From Strongylocentrotus droebachiensis (lineage: Eukaryota; Echinodermata; Echinoidea; Camarodonta; Strongylocentrotidae), in assembly GCA_035222895.1 (NCBI GenBank), contig JAVYIG010000902.1:186001-250000 (forward strand): a DNA stretch of 64,000 nucleotides, written 5' to 3'. Position numbers and translations under genes: made by a program. Positions 24,750 to 35,689 of this stretch are shown piece by piece. The notes beneath the pieces were generated by a model. That model was given only the letters and a program-made list of their open reading frames with translations, had not been told where the DNA came from and made no database searches. Position 1 is the first letter of the stretch, and each line of letters opens with the position of its first letter.

Positions 24750-26225
24750 ACGGTACGATGAATCGTCTTCCTTTCTCTATATTGTGATGAAACGCCAAAA
24801 ATCTCGCGCTTCGCGCGAAAGGGGAAAACTTCATTTAGTCGAATCGAGAGCGGTACAACGAATCGTCTTCTTTCTCTAATAATTTAAGGAAACGTCAAAG
24901 CTCCCGCGCTTCGCGCGAGAGGGGAAAACTGAGATCAGACCAAATCAATAGGGCTTATTTAGAGTCGAAAACGGTACAACGAATCGTGATCTTTCTCTAA
25001 TAATATTAGGAAACGTCAAAGCTTTCGCGCTTCGCGCGTGAGGGGGAAACTGAATACAGCTGAATAGGGCTTATTAAGAGTCGAAAACGGTACGACGAAT
25101 CGTCTTCTTTCTTTATATTGTGATGAAACGCCAAAAATTTCGCGCTTCGCGCGGAAGGGGAAACTTCATTTAGACGGGTCGAGAACGGTACAACGAATCG
25201 TCTTCTTCTCTAATAATTTAAGAAACCGTCAAAGCTTCCGCGCTTCGCGCGAGAGGGGGGAAACTGAATTCAGACAAAATAAATAGGGCTTATTAAGAGT
25301 CGAAAACGGTACAACGAATCGTCTTCTTTCTCTAATAATTTAATGTAACGTCAAAACTTCCGCGCTTCGCGCGGGAGGGGGAAGCTTCATTCAGATAAAG
25401 ATTAAGTGTCGAGAACAGTACACCGAATCGTCTGCTTTTTCTCATAATTTAATGAAACGTCGAAGCTTCCGCGCTTCGCGCGAGAATGGGAAACTGAATT
25501 CAGAAAAATATGGCTTATTAAAAGTCGAAAACGGTACAACGAATCGTATTCTTTCTCTAATAATTTGAGGAATTATAGTCAAAGCTTTCGCGCTTCGCGA
25601 ACCGAATTCAGATGAATAGGGCTTATTAAGATTCGGAAACGGTACGAGGAATCGTCTTCCTTTCTCTATATTGTGATGAAACGCCAAAAAGCGGAAGGGG
25701 AAAACTTCTTTTAGACGAGTCGAGAACGGTACAACGAATCTTCTCTTTCTCTAAAATTCAAGGAAACGTCTAAGCTTCCGCGCTTCGCGCGAGAGGGGGA
25801 AACTGAATTCAGACAAAATTAATAGGGCTTATTTACAGTCGAAAACGGTACAACGAATAGTCTTCTTTCTCTAATAATATGAGGAAACGTCAAAGCTTTC
25901 GCGCTTCGCGCGAGAGGGGGAAACTGAATTCAGATGAATAGGGCTTATTAAGAGTCGAGAACAGTACACCGAATCGTCTGCTTTTCTCGTAATTTAATGA
26001 AACGTCAAAGCTTCCACGCTTCGCGCGGGAGGGGGAGAAACCAAGGATAAACAGTCGAGAACGGTACGGCAAATCGTCTTTTTTTAATAATAATTTAATT
26101 AAAAAAACGTCATAGCTTTCGCGCTTTGCGCGGGAGGGGGGGGGGGGGGACTTCATTCAGCCAAGGATTAACAGTCGAAAACGGTACAATTAATCGTCTT
26201 CCTTTCTCTATATTGTGATGAAATG
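24750..26225 (+). repeat. Satellite array of about twelve 100-120 bp units with a GC hairpin core
   Basis: Each unit carries AACGGTACAACGAATCGTCT, then TTTCTCTAATAATTTAA, then the palindromic core CGCGCTTCGCGCG, then a G-rich spacer. Cores start near 24805, 24905, 25026, 25141, 25239, 25361, 25470, 25590, 25779, 25900, 26015 and 26120. Spacing is 98-122 bases except one gap of about 189, where a unit near 25680 has lost its core. Flanks vary more between units than the core does. Confidence 0.9.
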
Positions 26226-26909
26226 TCTAAGCTTCACCCATCACCCACACCCCCCTAATGAGCGCGCTTTTAAGTGATTCTCTCGCTCACTACCGCCCCT
26301 CCCTAAAGTAAGATCCTTGCTCCGCGCCTGCATTAAAATGTATAGCTATGATGCTGACTAAATTGAAGAAATAATTCGTATAAATTATTTATCTCGTCGA
26401 GGAAATTACCATTTTGCGTATGCAAGTACTATAGATAGTCCATAGGAAAAACAATTTAGCCTTCGGCTCCATGTTCATAGGGTTGAATTTGTAGATATTG
26501 GACATTTAATTTTGTCGGTACGTAATTGGTGGCTAGTTTTGTCGGTAATCGTTGGCCTCTACACCCCCCCACTGAAAAAGGTCTAGCGACGCCCCTGAAT
26601 ACGGCTCGACCTTTTTCTTTTGTATACGAGCCTTTTTCAGCACCCCCCCTTTTTAGCAAAAGTCCGGTGTGTAAAGTCAATACGGGTCGACCTTTTTCTT
26701 TTGTTACGAAAAGGACATTTTGGCAACACGCATGCGGTCATTTCGAAACCTGAGTGGGGGGGCCGGGTGTTACATATACATTTTACGCTGAAATCTACGC
26801 GATTTTTTATTTTTGTTTCCATCTTTGTTAGCAATGTATTTCAGTAAACCGTTTGAAATTAGGACGTAACTTCCACATACGTTCAAAATTACTTCTTTAT
26901 ACTTTAACA

Positions 26910-26924
26910 TTATATATATATATA

Positions 26925-26968
<44 letters not shown>
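26910..26968. repeat. (TA)n microsatellite
   Basis: Nearly pure TA dinucleotide repeat with one interruption (AATTA). Confidence 0.95.
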
Positions 26969-26971
<3 letters not shown>

Positions 26972-27435
26972 GGTGGTGTAGCCACCAAATTCGGATGATA
27001 TATTTTCATTGATTTCATCGAGTATGTTAGGATTGTCCCCCTAAATGGCTCTTGATATGGAAAAACGGTCTGAAATTGGATTGACTTGCAGTGACCCTTT
27101 AAAATCATATCGATTTCAAAGTTTAATACCGTATACCCGTATTTCACGTTCATTTATAAAACCTTTAAAAAAAAATCCAATCACACACACACACGCTTCC
27201 AAATACACATCCCCGGATGCATAATATCGACGATAACTTTGTGACGGATTTCTTTTATTGGCCACATTTAAATTTACTGATGATTTTGTAGACCTGATGA
27301 CTTCAAATTTCGATGAATATTACAATGACGTCACCACGAACAATATTATAAGTACCATTGGCAAAGTACAACCCCCCCCCCCCCCCCCTAATGTAAAGTA
27401 AAAGAAAGTTGTGACATATCACATGTTCGGGTTGG

Positions 27436-27441
27436 TTTATT
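27436..27441 (-). promoter_or_regulatory. Candidate polyadenylation signal of SLC46-B
   Basis: AATAAA on the minus strand about 220 bases past the SLC46-B stop codon. Positional assignment. Confidence 0.4.
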
Positions 27442-27660
27442 CTTGAGTTTGTCAATCGAAACTTCAGTTTAAAAACTACGGGACGGGAAAATTTCATGAG
27501 AACATTCAATGATAGTTACATTTCCAGCATCTAAATAAATTAGCATAATCTTACAAAATTAGAAACCTTTCAAATAACTAAAATAGCGTCTTTGCATTGT
27601 ACATATCTATGATCATTCTAAACAGACATAAACAAAAGATACAGAGTTGAAGAATGAATC

Positions 27661-29010
27661 CTAGTCCGTCTTTTCATCTGCTTTGGCTTCTTTCTTCGTA
27701 AATAAGACAACATATCTGGAGAAACAAAAAATAAAAATTTAGTGTTAATCATAACATAGAAATTGTCCGATGAAGGATCCTGATTTTATAACAATGGCAC
27801 CAAGTAGTCCAAGTTGATTCCAAGAACAGACGAGTAATTAGTTCACAAAATCGTTTTATTCACGTAGTTGAAAAGTGTCACGATATGTATAATCATTTAT
27901 TTCACTTATTATGAGTCTAACTGATTTTTCATGAGATTTCAGAGGTTTGCGTTGGCACAAATTGCTGGAATATAACGTCCTATAACTTCTATAACGTCGA
28001 ATGTCTGGATTTGTGATATAAAACATTAACGGAATTGGAATTATAGCTAAAATGGTGATATTAACAATTTCAAGTTGCAGATATCATTGGTCAATAATTT
28101 ATTATGCATGTAGGTAGAATTAGACTTACGTAATGCCTGATAGAATGACTGCATGAGCTGATGCTATACATATAAAGACGAAACCTGGTGAGGTCTGCAC
28201 GGTGCTGGAGTATATACTATTGAGGACGAATCCTGCTACAGGTACGGTGAGGGTGTTGAGAAACGTACCTAGAGACATAAAAGCACCTGTAGATCCGATT
28301 GCAGGGAGAGAGAGATGAAGAAAGTCATGACAGGGGTGCGTCTTTAAACCATGGCAGTTTTCTACGGCATGTTAATAAGTCTTAAATGTCTACTCCCGAT
28401 TTCATTTTACATTCCTTGTAAAAAAATATCATAATTATATGTTACCCTTATCCGCTCAAGACTAAAAGCCAAGATTTTCCTTTCACGATCCAGTTTACTT
28501 CTATAGTTACACAGTATCTTCGCTTCCTATAGCTCTCACCACAATTAAAGGTAAAGACCAGTAATGGTCATGCGATTGCATTGTGAAAGAAACGTTGTGG
28601 AATCGATCAGAAAAGGTTGATCATCTAGCATCTAGCATCTGCAAGGTTCTGGAATCATCAAAATGATAAGAAATTTGGCCCATTCTTCGTAAAGTTACAA
28701 GCACTATACACAGAAAGATGTATATGGGACTACCCTATCTCTCTCACACGACCATGAGAGAAATAAATTTACCAAATATATGAATTAGTAGGCGGTTTCC
28801 CGGCAAATTTTTTATCATCATGTATTAGTCAAAAAATATTCTTTCACATGATTGGTAATGAGAGCTTCCATTTCATTTTTTGAAATTGGGGCGTTACCAA
28901 TACTGGTCTTTACCTTTAAAGAATGGTGTCCGTTAATGCATCGCCACTTTCACAGTCGGCATAATATACCTCCGACTCCTCTCACATTATAACTTTCTCA
29001 CATTCACATT

Positions 29011-29055
<45 letters not shown>

Positions 29056-31015
29056 CTGTTCCCATTCTGCATATTCTCTCTCCCTTATTGCAATATCAGT
29101 TTTAATGTAAAATTTAAGTTACCTTTATGTGCCGGGCTGACGAGTTTCGATGTTATTGAACCACTTGCCGATTGCCCAGGAGTGGCAAACATAACGAAAG
29201 CTGAAGCTGTTGTAGAACAAAAACGATTATATATATATATATATATATTTTGTTTTACTAAGGGTAACTGCCATTGAGGAAAAGGAAAGGTATACCGTAA
29301 CGAACGGTGAAGATGATCATCATGATGCTCATGATGGTGGTGATAAGTTTAATGTACTAGTCAACGCTTTTCTTGCATCCGAGGTGATTTTTTTTAAACA
29401 TGAGTTATTCACGAATTTATTAAGCTTAAATCAAAAGATGACAAGCAATAGATTTTCCGGCATTCGTGCCGATAAAAGAATCGACTATAACGACAAGAAC
29501 CATCGAATGCATATTTATATCAGGGGTTCTTATATTTTCTACAATCATTTATAAATAACTCTCCTGTTGACAACACTTACTCATCATTAACATGCTGGTT
29601 GACGTTGCCGATGCCGTGATGAGGTTTATGGCCATCCCAGCCATCGATGCCATCTGCAGCAAGATGAAATCATTCCTGATAGATTTGGCGCCCATCACTT
29701 TAAAGAACACCATGGTTCCTACCGCCTGACCTACGATACCTAGTGCATTCTTAGTTGCGGTAAAGATGGAGTACATCGAAGGAGACCAGGTGAAGGGAGA
29801 CTTCTTAGTGTACAGCATCAGTAAATTACCCTCGGCTGTATTGAAAATGAAACCATGAGAGAGTTATGTAATTTGATAGGATGTTAAAGCGACAACTTTT
29901 TTTTGTCACGGTAAGCATGGTACATAATTATAACTCTTAATTTTGATCGGCTCCGTGTCCCTGTTCTTACCTTCTTATTTCGTTTTAATATTAAAAGGCA
30001 TCATGTCAAAGTTTAGTTCCTCTTTTTTCTTCTTGAAGACCGTTAAGTTTGCATAATGTTCATCGTGAAAAGAACGTTATGGCCAAGAGAAGAACGATGT
30101 GACGTTATCATTTTTATGTTGGGGTTTGTGGGATGATGGACATATGGCAGATTATGGACAATGAAATAAAGAAAAAAACAAAAACTTACCAACCATAATC
30201 GCGAAACCAATCATGCCATGTAGAACGACTACTGCCAACTGGAGCTTGACGAAACTATCTTTCTCCGATGTAAACACTTTGACACCCGCCGTTAAGTTAT
30301 CCCAGATGGTCGCAAAGACCCCTTGTGACTGATCTTCGGACTGGGATGGGGCATCCTTAGACTTGTCAATATTCGGCTTTGACTCCTCGAGGTGGAAGAC
30401 GACAAGATAGAGCACTACCAGCATCAGGAGGAAATCGATGAAGTAGGCAGCTGCTACCCCAAGCTGTTGGGTTAGAATACCAGAGGAGACAAGTCCGACA
30501 ATGACCCCTAACCCCATGAAGGGTAGAGTCTTACTTAGTGCCTCAGTCCTTTGATCTTCAGGAGTGGTGTCTGTGATGTAGTTGGTCACCGTGCTCATGA
30601 AGGTCCCTATCCCACCGCTGACACCCAATGCGAACGAGCTGGCCATTATGGCGACCAAGGACGTCGTATGCAGCAATGAACCTGTTAACAGGATCACAGC
30701 AAGTAGAGTTGTGCCTATGATTGGTAGGAGCATGATCCGCTTACGTCCAACCTTGTCGCTTTGCGCTCCAAGAATGAGCGACGCCACCGCTCCAGGAATA
30801 TCACAAAAGAAGGACTGATACGTCATGATGGTAGAGGCCTGACTCTGTACGGCGTGCTCGGCGTCCGTATGATTGCCGAGATCAGAACAGACGTCATCTG
30901 AATAGCCAAGACGATGGCAAGCCATCTCAAAGATTAGATGCTGGGTGATGGGCCATTGCATGGCTAAACCACACATGAACACAAAGAGGATGACCCGCAA
31001 AACGACTCCGGACAT
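27661..31015 (-). CDS. SLC46-like major facilitator transporter (SLC46-B)
   Basis: Five exons on the minus strand join in frame: 31015-30190, 29835-29581, 29206-29123, 28286-28130 and 27715-27661, encoding 458 aa with a TAG stop. Length is typical of SLC46 proteins (about 450-475 aa). Motif A reads GAQSDKVGRK at residues 83-92, and a sequon (NHT) at 48-50 lies in the first loop. The second exon opens with EGNLLMLYTKKSPFTWSPS, aligning with LTILYTKHSPLSWAPS of the convergent SLC46-A. Exons 2, 3 and 4 are 255, 84 and 157 bases in both genes, with the same intron phases, so they are paralogues. The C-terminal tail is short and lysine-rich (TKKEAKADEKTD). Intron 4 contains a TTAA MITE. Substrate and membrane (plasma or lysosomal) are unknown. 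Confidence 0.92.
28549..28915. mobile_element. TTAA-flanked MITE, family A, in SLC46-B intron 4
   Basis: This 367-bp element has TTAA on both sides (28545-28548 and 28916-28919) and inverted termini AGGTAAAGACCAGTA / TACTGGTCTTTACCT. It is the best preserved of three family A copies in the window. The intron lies between exon 4 (ending at 28286) and exon 3 (29123). Confidence 0.85.
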
Positions 31016-31535
31016 CTTTATTCTTTGCTGATAGCAAATGAAAGTTAGAATCTTCAGATGCTGTTAAGAAATGAAAAAGAAAAACAACAACATGTGTCAG
31101 TGCTTGCCAGGAGTGTGTAAATCCGCCAATTGATCTGAAAGAGAATTGATCGTGCAGAATGCAATTTAAGTGCTGACACGAAAACTACCTTGACACCTCC
31201 AATAGACCGGTTTAGTTTACTATCATATTAAAATATTCATGCATGTTTCTTCTTTCCTGGGGACCTATAGTGACGAGTTATTCCATTAACCTGTTATTAA
31301 TGAACGCACATGCAATACAATGTACTTGGAATCCAGTCTGCATTGTTGCTATGTCGGGAAAGTTTCGGGCAAGCTTCAGGTTGTCAAGAACGACCTTTGT
31401 TTTAAAAAAACTATCCATACAATTTGAATATGTTTAAACAGGTCTATTACATTAATTATTCTAGGCGTCGCTTTGTTAATGTTGAAATACCAGGCTCTAC
31501 AAAGGCTCAATTCGGATGAGGGCGTACGTAGGAGG

Positions 31536-31618
31536 GGCTCAAAGGGGGAGGGGGAGGGGGAGAAGGAGGAGGAGGGGGGAGGGGAGGGCGAAGGAGGAGG
31601 GGGGGGGGGGGGGGGGGC
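31536..31618 (+). repeat. G-rich run with quadruplex potential
   Basis: Repeated GGGGGAGGGGG-type runs, then a long G homopolymer. Many closely spaced G tracts allow G-quadruplex formation on the plus strand. About 520 bases upstream of the SLC46-B start codon. Confidence 0.85.
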
Positions 31619-32119
31619 TACCCCCTCACCTACTCTGAGTAAATTTTAATCCTGTCTGAGTCAAATTTAAGCGCATGATTTTGCATTAAAATATCATTTC
31701 TAGTTTTAACTTCAAGATGTGATCTGATCAACAGATAGAAAGGCCTCGATCCCTTCTCTTTGGCGGATTGCTCCAAAAGATTATACGGGTAATGCATTAT
31801 TATTATTGTCTAAGGTCCGTACGTACTCTACTAATTCAGTTAAGTCTGACATTGGTTCTACAATGACGTTTAACGAAAGGAAATCTTAGACCTCGGCTAC
31901 TTCCCTTTCAGTGTCGAATTAAATTCTAGTATAGATTAGGGGCAATCAAGTTTATATAATTATATAGGCCCAGTAATGATTTATCTCCTTGCAAGAAGGA
32001 AATGTTTTCAGTCATATCCACGGCACTGGTTAAGCAAGCAAAGATGAAAATGTTACGTAGCAGTATAGAGTTAACCATCAATCGGATATAATGGAGTATA
32101 ACGCTCAGATAATTATATT

Positions 32120-32300
32120 CCCCCTCCCTCGATCTCTCTCTCGCTCCCCCCCCCCCCCCCCTCTCACTCTATCGCGCGCTCTCTCTCTCTTTCTCCCTCT
32201 CCCTCTCTCACTCTATCGCGCTCTCTCTTTCTCTCTCTCTCTCTCTCTTTTCCCTCACTCTCTGTATCCCTGTCTGTCTGTCTCTCTTTCTTTTCCTCGC
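32120..32300 (+). repeat. CT-rich microsatellite
   Basis: Imperfect (CT)n with a C run and two CTCTATCGCGC interruptions. Open frames over it are artefacts. Confidence 0.9.
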
Positions 32301-32920
32301 ATGTCTTGCACAATCGTGTGCAACCTTCCCTATGAAAGGCATCTATATAATATTGCATGTGAAGGAGGTATATATAATACTTATACACATGCATGTATAC
32401 TACTTACCGATCTGATATTGTATGTACAGTCAATGCAGAAGTAACAGTATCGGGTACGATCAGTGTCTGTTTGGCAAGGCACACAGAAGCTAAATATGAA
32501 GCACGATGAAACTTGATATACCCAAGTTCATTTCCAAGAGTCTGTATGCTCATGTATTCCAACTTTTTTGTCGTCCTCCGTTGGAGTTTATATGCATGTA
32601 CACCATGAACAACGCTAGCGCTTATACCGTGTCAATCGGTACACCGGGAATATAGCGGCAATTGTATTATTGACACAGAGTCAAGTCAACTATACAACTT
32701 CATAGCATATAGGAGGCATTGAAAGAGCTAAATGCTAAACGTATGAGTACGTCCAGCGGGTGCATAGTCCACTCGCCGGTGAGCAAATAGTTAAATATAA
32801 AGACGATTATTGCACAATATCAAGGAGACGTAATAATGTCATATTCATAATGGTAATATTACCATTCGGGGTGCATAATCGTTCACCGCCCGTCGAAAGT
32901 GGTTAATGGATGCTAACTTA

Positions 32921-33503
32921 CAGCGTGTTTCCACAGAAAACATCGACACGGTATTTTCCGTGTCATACCGTGTCATACCGTGTTATACCGGGTCAGTTTT
33001 CCTGTGGAAACACAAGCGTGTCGGGTCGAGTCGACCGAGATGCGGATTATCAGATCCACCTCTGGGAGGTGGATCTTGACGTGTCGACCCCAACGAACTC
33101 CCTGTAAAATCTCTGTGGAAACACACAGCGACAAACCGTGTCTGGCGGAGCATCAAGGCGCGCGAAGCCCCAATCACCACTGCAGCGTGATTGGTTGAAA
33201 AATACCGAAATACGCGTATACAATAATATGTTTATATACGCGCTGTACGTAACAATGATAAATGTACGTCACAATAGAATAGCGTAGAATCCTGTGTAGA
33301 TCTGAATCCAAGATCGAGGTCAAAGGTTGAATCTTGACTTCCGATCGACACGGCATTTGCCTGACTTGGAACACGGAATCGGGGCGAATCGGAATGCTGC
33401 GCTCTGTGGAAACAGATTGGTTTAATACCGTGTCGCCGCGACACGGTATTTCAATCCGGAAAAGATAATCCGGGTTCCACTTTTTTTCTGTGGAAACACG
33501 CTG
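32921..33503. mobile_element. Harbinger-like MITE with TTA target duplication
   Basis: This 583-bp element has perfect 20-bp terminal inverted repeats (CAGCGTGTTTCCACAGAAAA) and is flanked by TTA (32918-32920 and 33504-33506). The repeat motif TGTGGAAACA recurs internally, as do several ACCGTGTC segments and a palindrome near 33056-33074 (TCCACCTCTGGGAGGTGGA). A 3-bp TWA duplication suggests PIF/Harbinger. No transposase. Confidence 0.82.
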
Positions 33504-35689
33504 TTAGTCGGCCCGCGGATCGAGGTGATGCTATGTAAAGTTCATGGCCTATATAATGTGTATAAGTATGAATTTATAATAAAATGAACTTTAACTATAT
33601 CACAATACGTATTCTCATATACAGTTAATTTACACCGTTGTGGCCATAAATTTGGCACACAATTTCTCATCATATGAATTAGTTTTGCTCGATTTGGACA
33701 GTTAACGCGACGTAGAAAATACCAACACTTAACACTGTGCGGAGTCAAACGCAGATTTTACTGATACGCGCTGGGTACGCGTCGCACAGGAGCGTAGCCG
33801 AACAAACGTACATTGGACCTATCCATTATAGCAAATGGGGGTGTATGATGTTAGGCTCATAAGCCTAGCTGTCTACAGTGGAAATTGGGACTCAGACCGT
33901 CAGAAAAAATATATTAATTAGAGTGCATGATATCAGTGTGCACACGGGTCTCCTGAACATGTGGTACAGATAAAGAGAACGTTGTATGTATTCTGCCGTG
34001 GCACACACAGGCCCTATGGCCAACACATCACACACATTGTAGGCCTATAGCAACACACACGGCATATTAAGCGCATACAATGGCAATACAGTGCGCGTAG
34101 TACACTGCACTGTACAGAGTCGATGTACACGCGTATACCCTGCATGTAGAATGGATACAGTCCGGAATCCTGTTACACAACACAAATATCTTAATCATGG
34201 CTATACATACCTATAAATACATCTTAATTTCACTAATTTTGAAAACGTATTGTTATTTATGATATGGAAAGATTTGTTCCTATATAATTACTTTATAGTT
34301 TGGTTACATTCATTTAACTAATAGATATGTATAAGTGGTATTTTGTTACCATTAAATGTCATGCTCAATTAGACATCAGCGTTGTAAGAGCGAGCAATAC
34401 ATAGCTATTGCACACGCCGCATCGACTAAAGAAAGCCACTTCAGGTTGTATTTTCTTACAGACATAACAATTTGTCAAGTCATTTTGACGGACCTATTTT
34501 TCAACCAATCATAATAAATCTAATATATTTTGAAAGCTGAGGAAATGACCTGTGTTCTCGACATGGTATATAATTTGTAGCTTATACCGTTCGCGCGTTA
34601 GTCCAATGGAAAAGTCACACAGGGGGCGTGAACAAGCACATTTCTTCTAAATTACGCTTAAATCTCTTCCAAATTCTACCCATAAGAGTTTTGAAATCTT
34701 AAAAATGACGGAATTATCTGTTTTCGAAAATTATTAAAAGTTACATGATTAAAAAGAGGAAATATCAGGCATTTTATAGATGTTGGTATCTATTTCGGAC
34801 AGCCTCCACAACTAATGCTAAACCAGGAAGCTGTAATGAATGGAGATACCGTCTCGAAAGAATTTTACGAGGGAAAAACATTCAAGATTAACCTGGCTTA
34901 ACAAAAAGAAATGTAACCCTCTCTAGCCATCATTTCCATTAACAGCTGTCCATATCAATGCACAGTCCCTCTCTGGCATTCCAAATAGTACGACAATGTT
35001 ACGCAACGCCATCTGCTTCCCTAAGTTCTCTATTCACTCTTTTGCAAAAATATGCAAGCATCGAGCTTTGAAGCCATGCGTGGCACCGACAAATTAAGTC
35101 ATGTTCAGTGAAGATGTATTTAGCTATAACATATAAAATACAGAATTCACAACATATGACCAATATGCAACTTTCTATTAGACATCAAATGCTTTTTCCG
35201 TTCTCGGAAAGCTCTACTGAAGACATGGCCATTTCAACCAGCGAAAGCGACCAAGGAAATCATGAGTTAGAGCGAATGAAAGGTTTTCATCATCATGATT
35301 TTCTCATCTAATTATTGACATTTTCCGAAAATTTCCGAAATTTGTACATAGCTAGAAAGGTAGTCCAAAGGTTTATCTTCCTAAAGAACTAAATGAAATT
35401 GTGTTATATGTTTGCGCATTTATTGATTTAGGGCTAGAAGTTGTCAAGTTATCACCACTATTCACCCCAAGTACGGGCTGGCAAAGCAAAAGCCGCCGTG
35501 CACGCTGGGCTGGGCTGTGTGTGGAAAGGGAGGACTTAGTGCTACTAGGGAGCCGTACGGTTTCGGAGGGGGATTAAGGGAATTACGGTAGGGGAAACAA
35601 AAGACGCGCGGTGCCACGGATGACTTCAAAGGGGCCTCTTGGACGGGATCTCCATTAATTACAGCTTCCTGGCTAAACCTATCAAACCC
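33504..35689. other. Gene-free interval between two mobile elements
   Basis: AT-rich unique sequence with a GC-richer segment at about 35480-35640. Open frames are short with no recognisable product. No repeats or RNA genes were identified. Confidence 0.5.

Larger units (their letters stand above)
23998..26597. mobile_element. Non-autonomous hAT element carrying a satellite array
   Basis: A 2.6-kb element with inverted termini CAGGGGCGTCGCCA on the left and TAGCGACGCCCCTG on the right. A perfect 8-bp duplication, AATACGGC, flanks it (23990-23997 and 26598-26605). From left to right it contains G/C homopolymer runs, a polypurine tract (about 24090-24425), unique sequence, a tandem satellite (about 24750-26220) and unique sequence. 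There is no transposase, so movement would depend on an enzyme in trans. It landed in one unit of a short tandem duplication of about 82 bp; the sister copy of the target is at 26651-26701. Confidence 0.88.
31016..32920. other. Upstream flank of SLC46-B: low-complexity tracts, no gene
   Basis: Contains a G-rich run (about 31536-31618) and a CT microsatellite (about 32120-32300). No exon is supported. The SLC46-B promoter should lie in the first part, but no core motif is convincing. Confidence 0.5.

Noticed and set aside
24750..26225. Repeat-spacer pattern resembling a CRISPR array
   Set aside because: Units are similar over their whole length, lie in a eukaryotic hAT element, and have no unique spacers or Cas genes.
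32091..32444. Open frames over the CT microsatellite
   Set aside because: Dinucleotide repeat translated as Leu/Ser/Arg; no gene.
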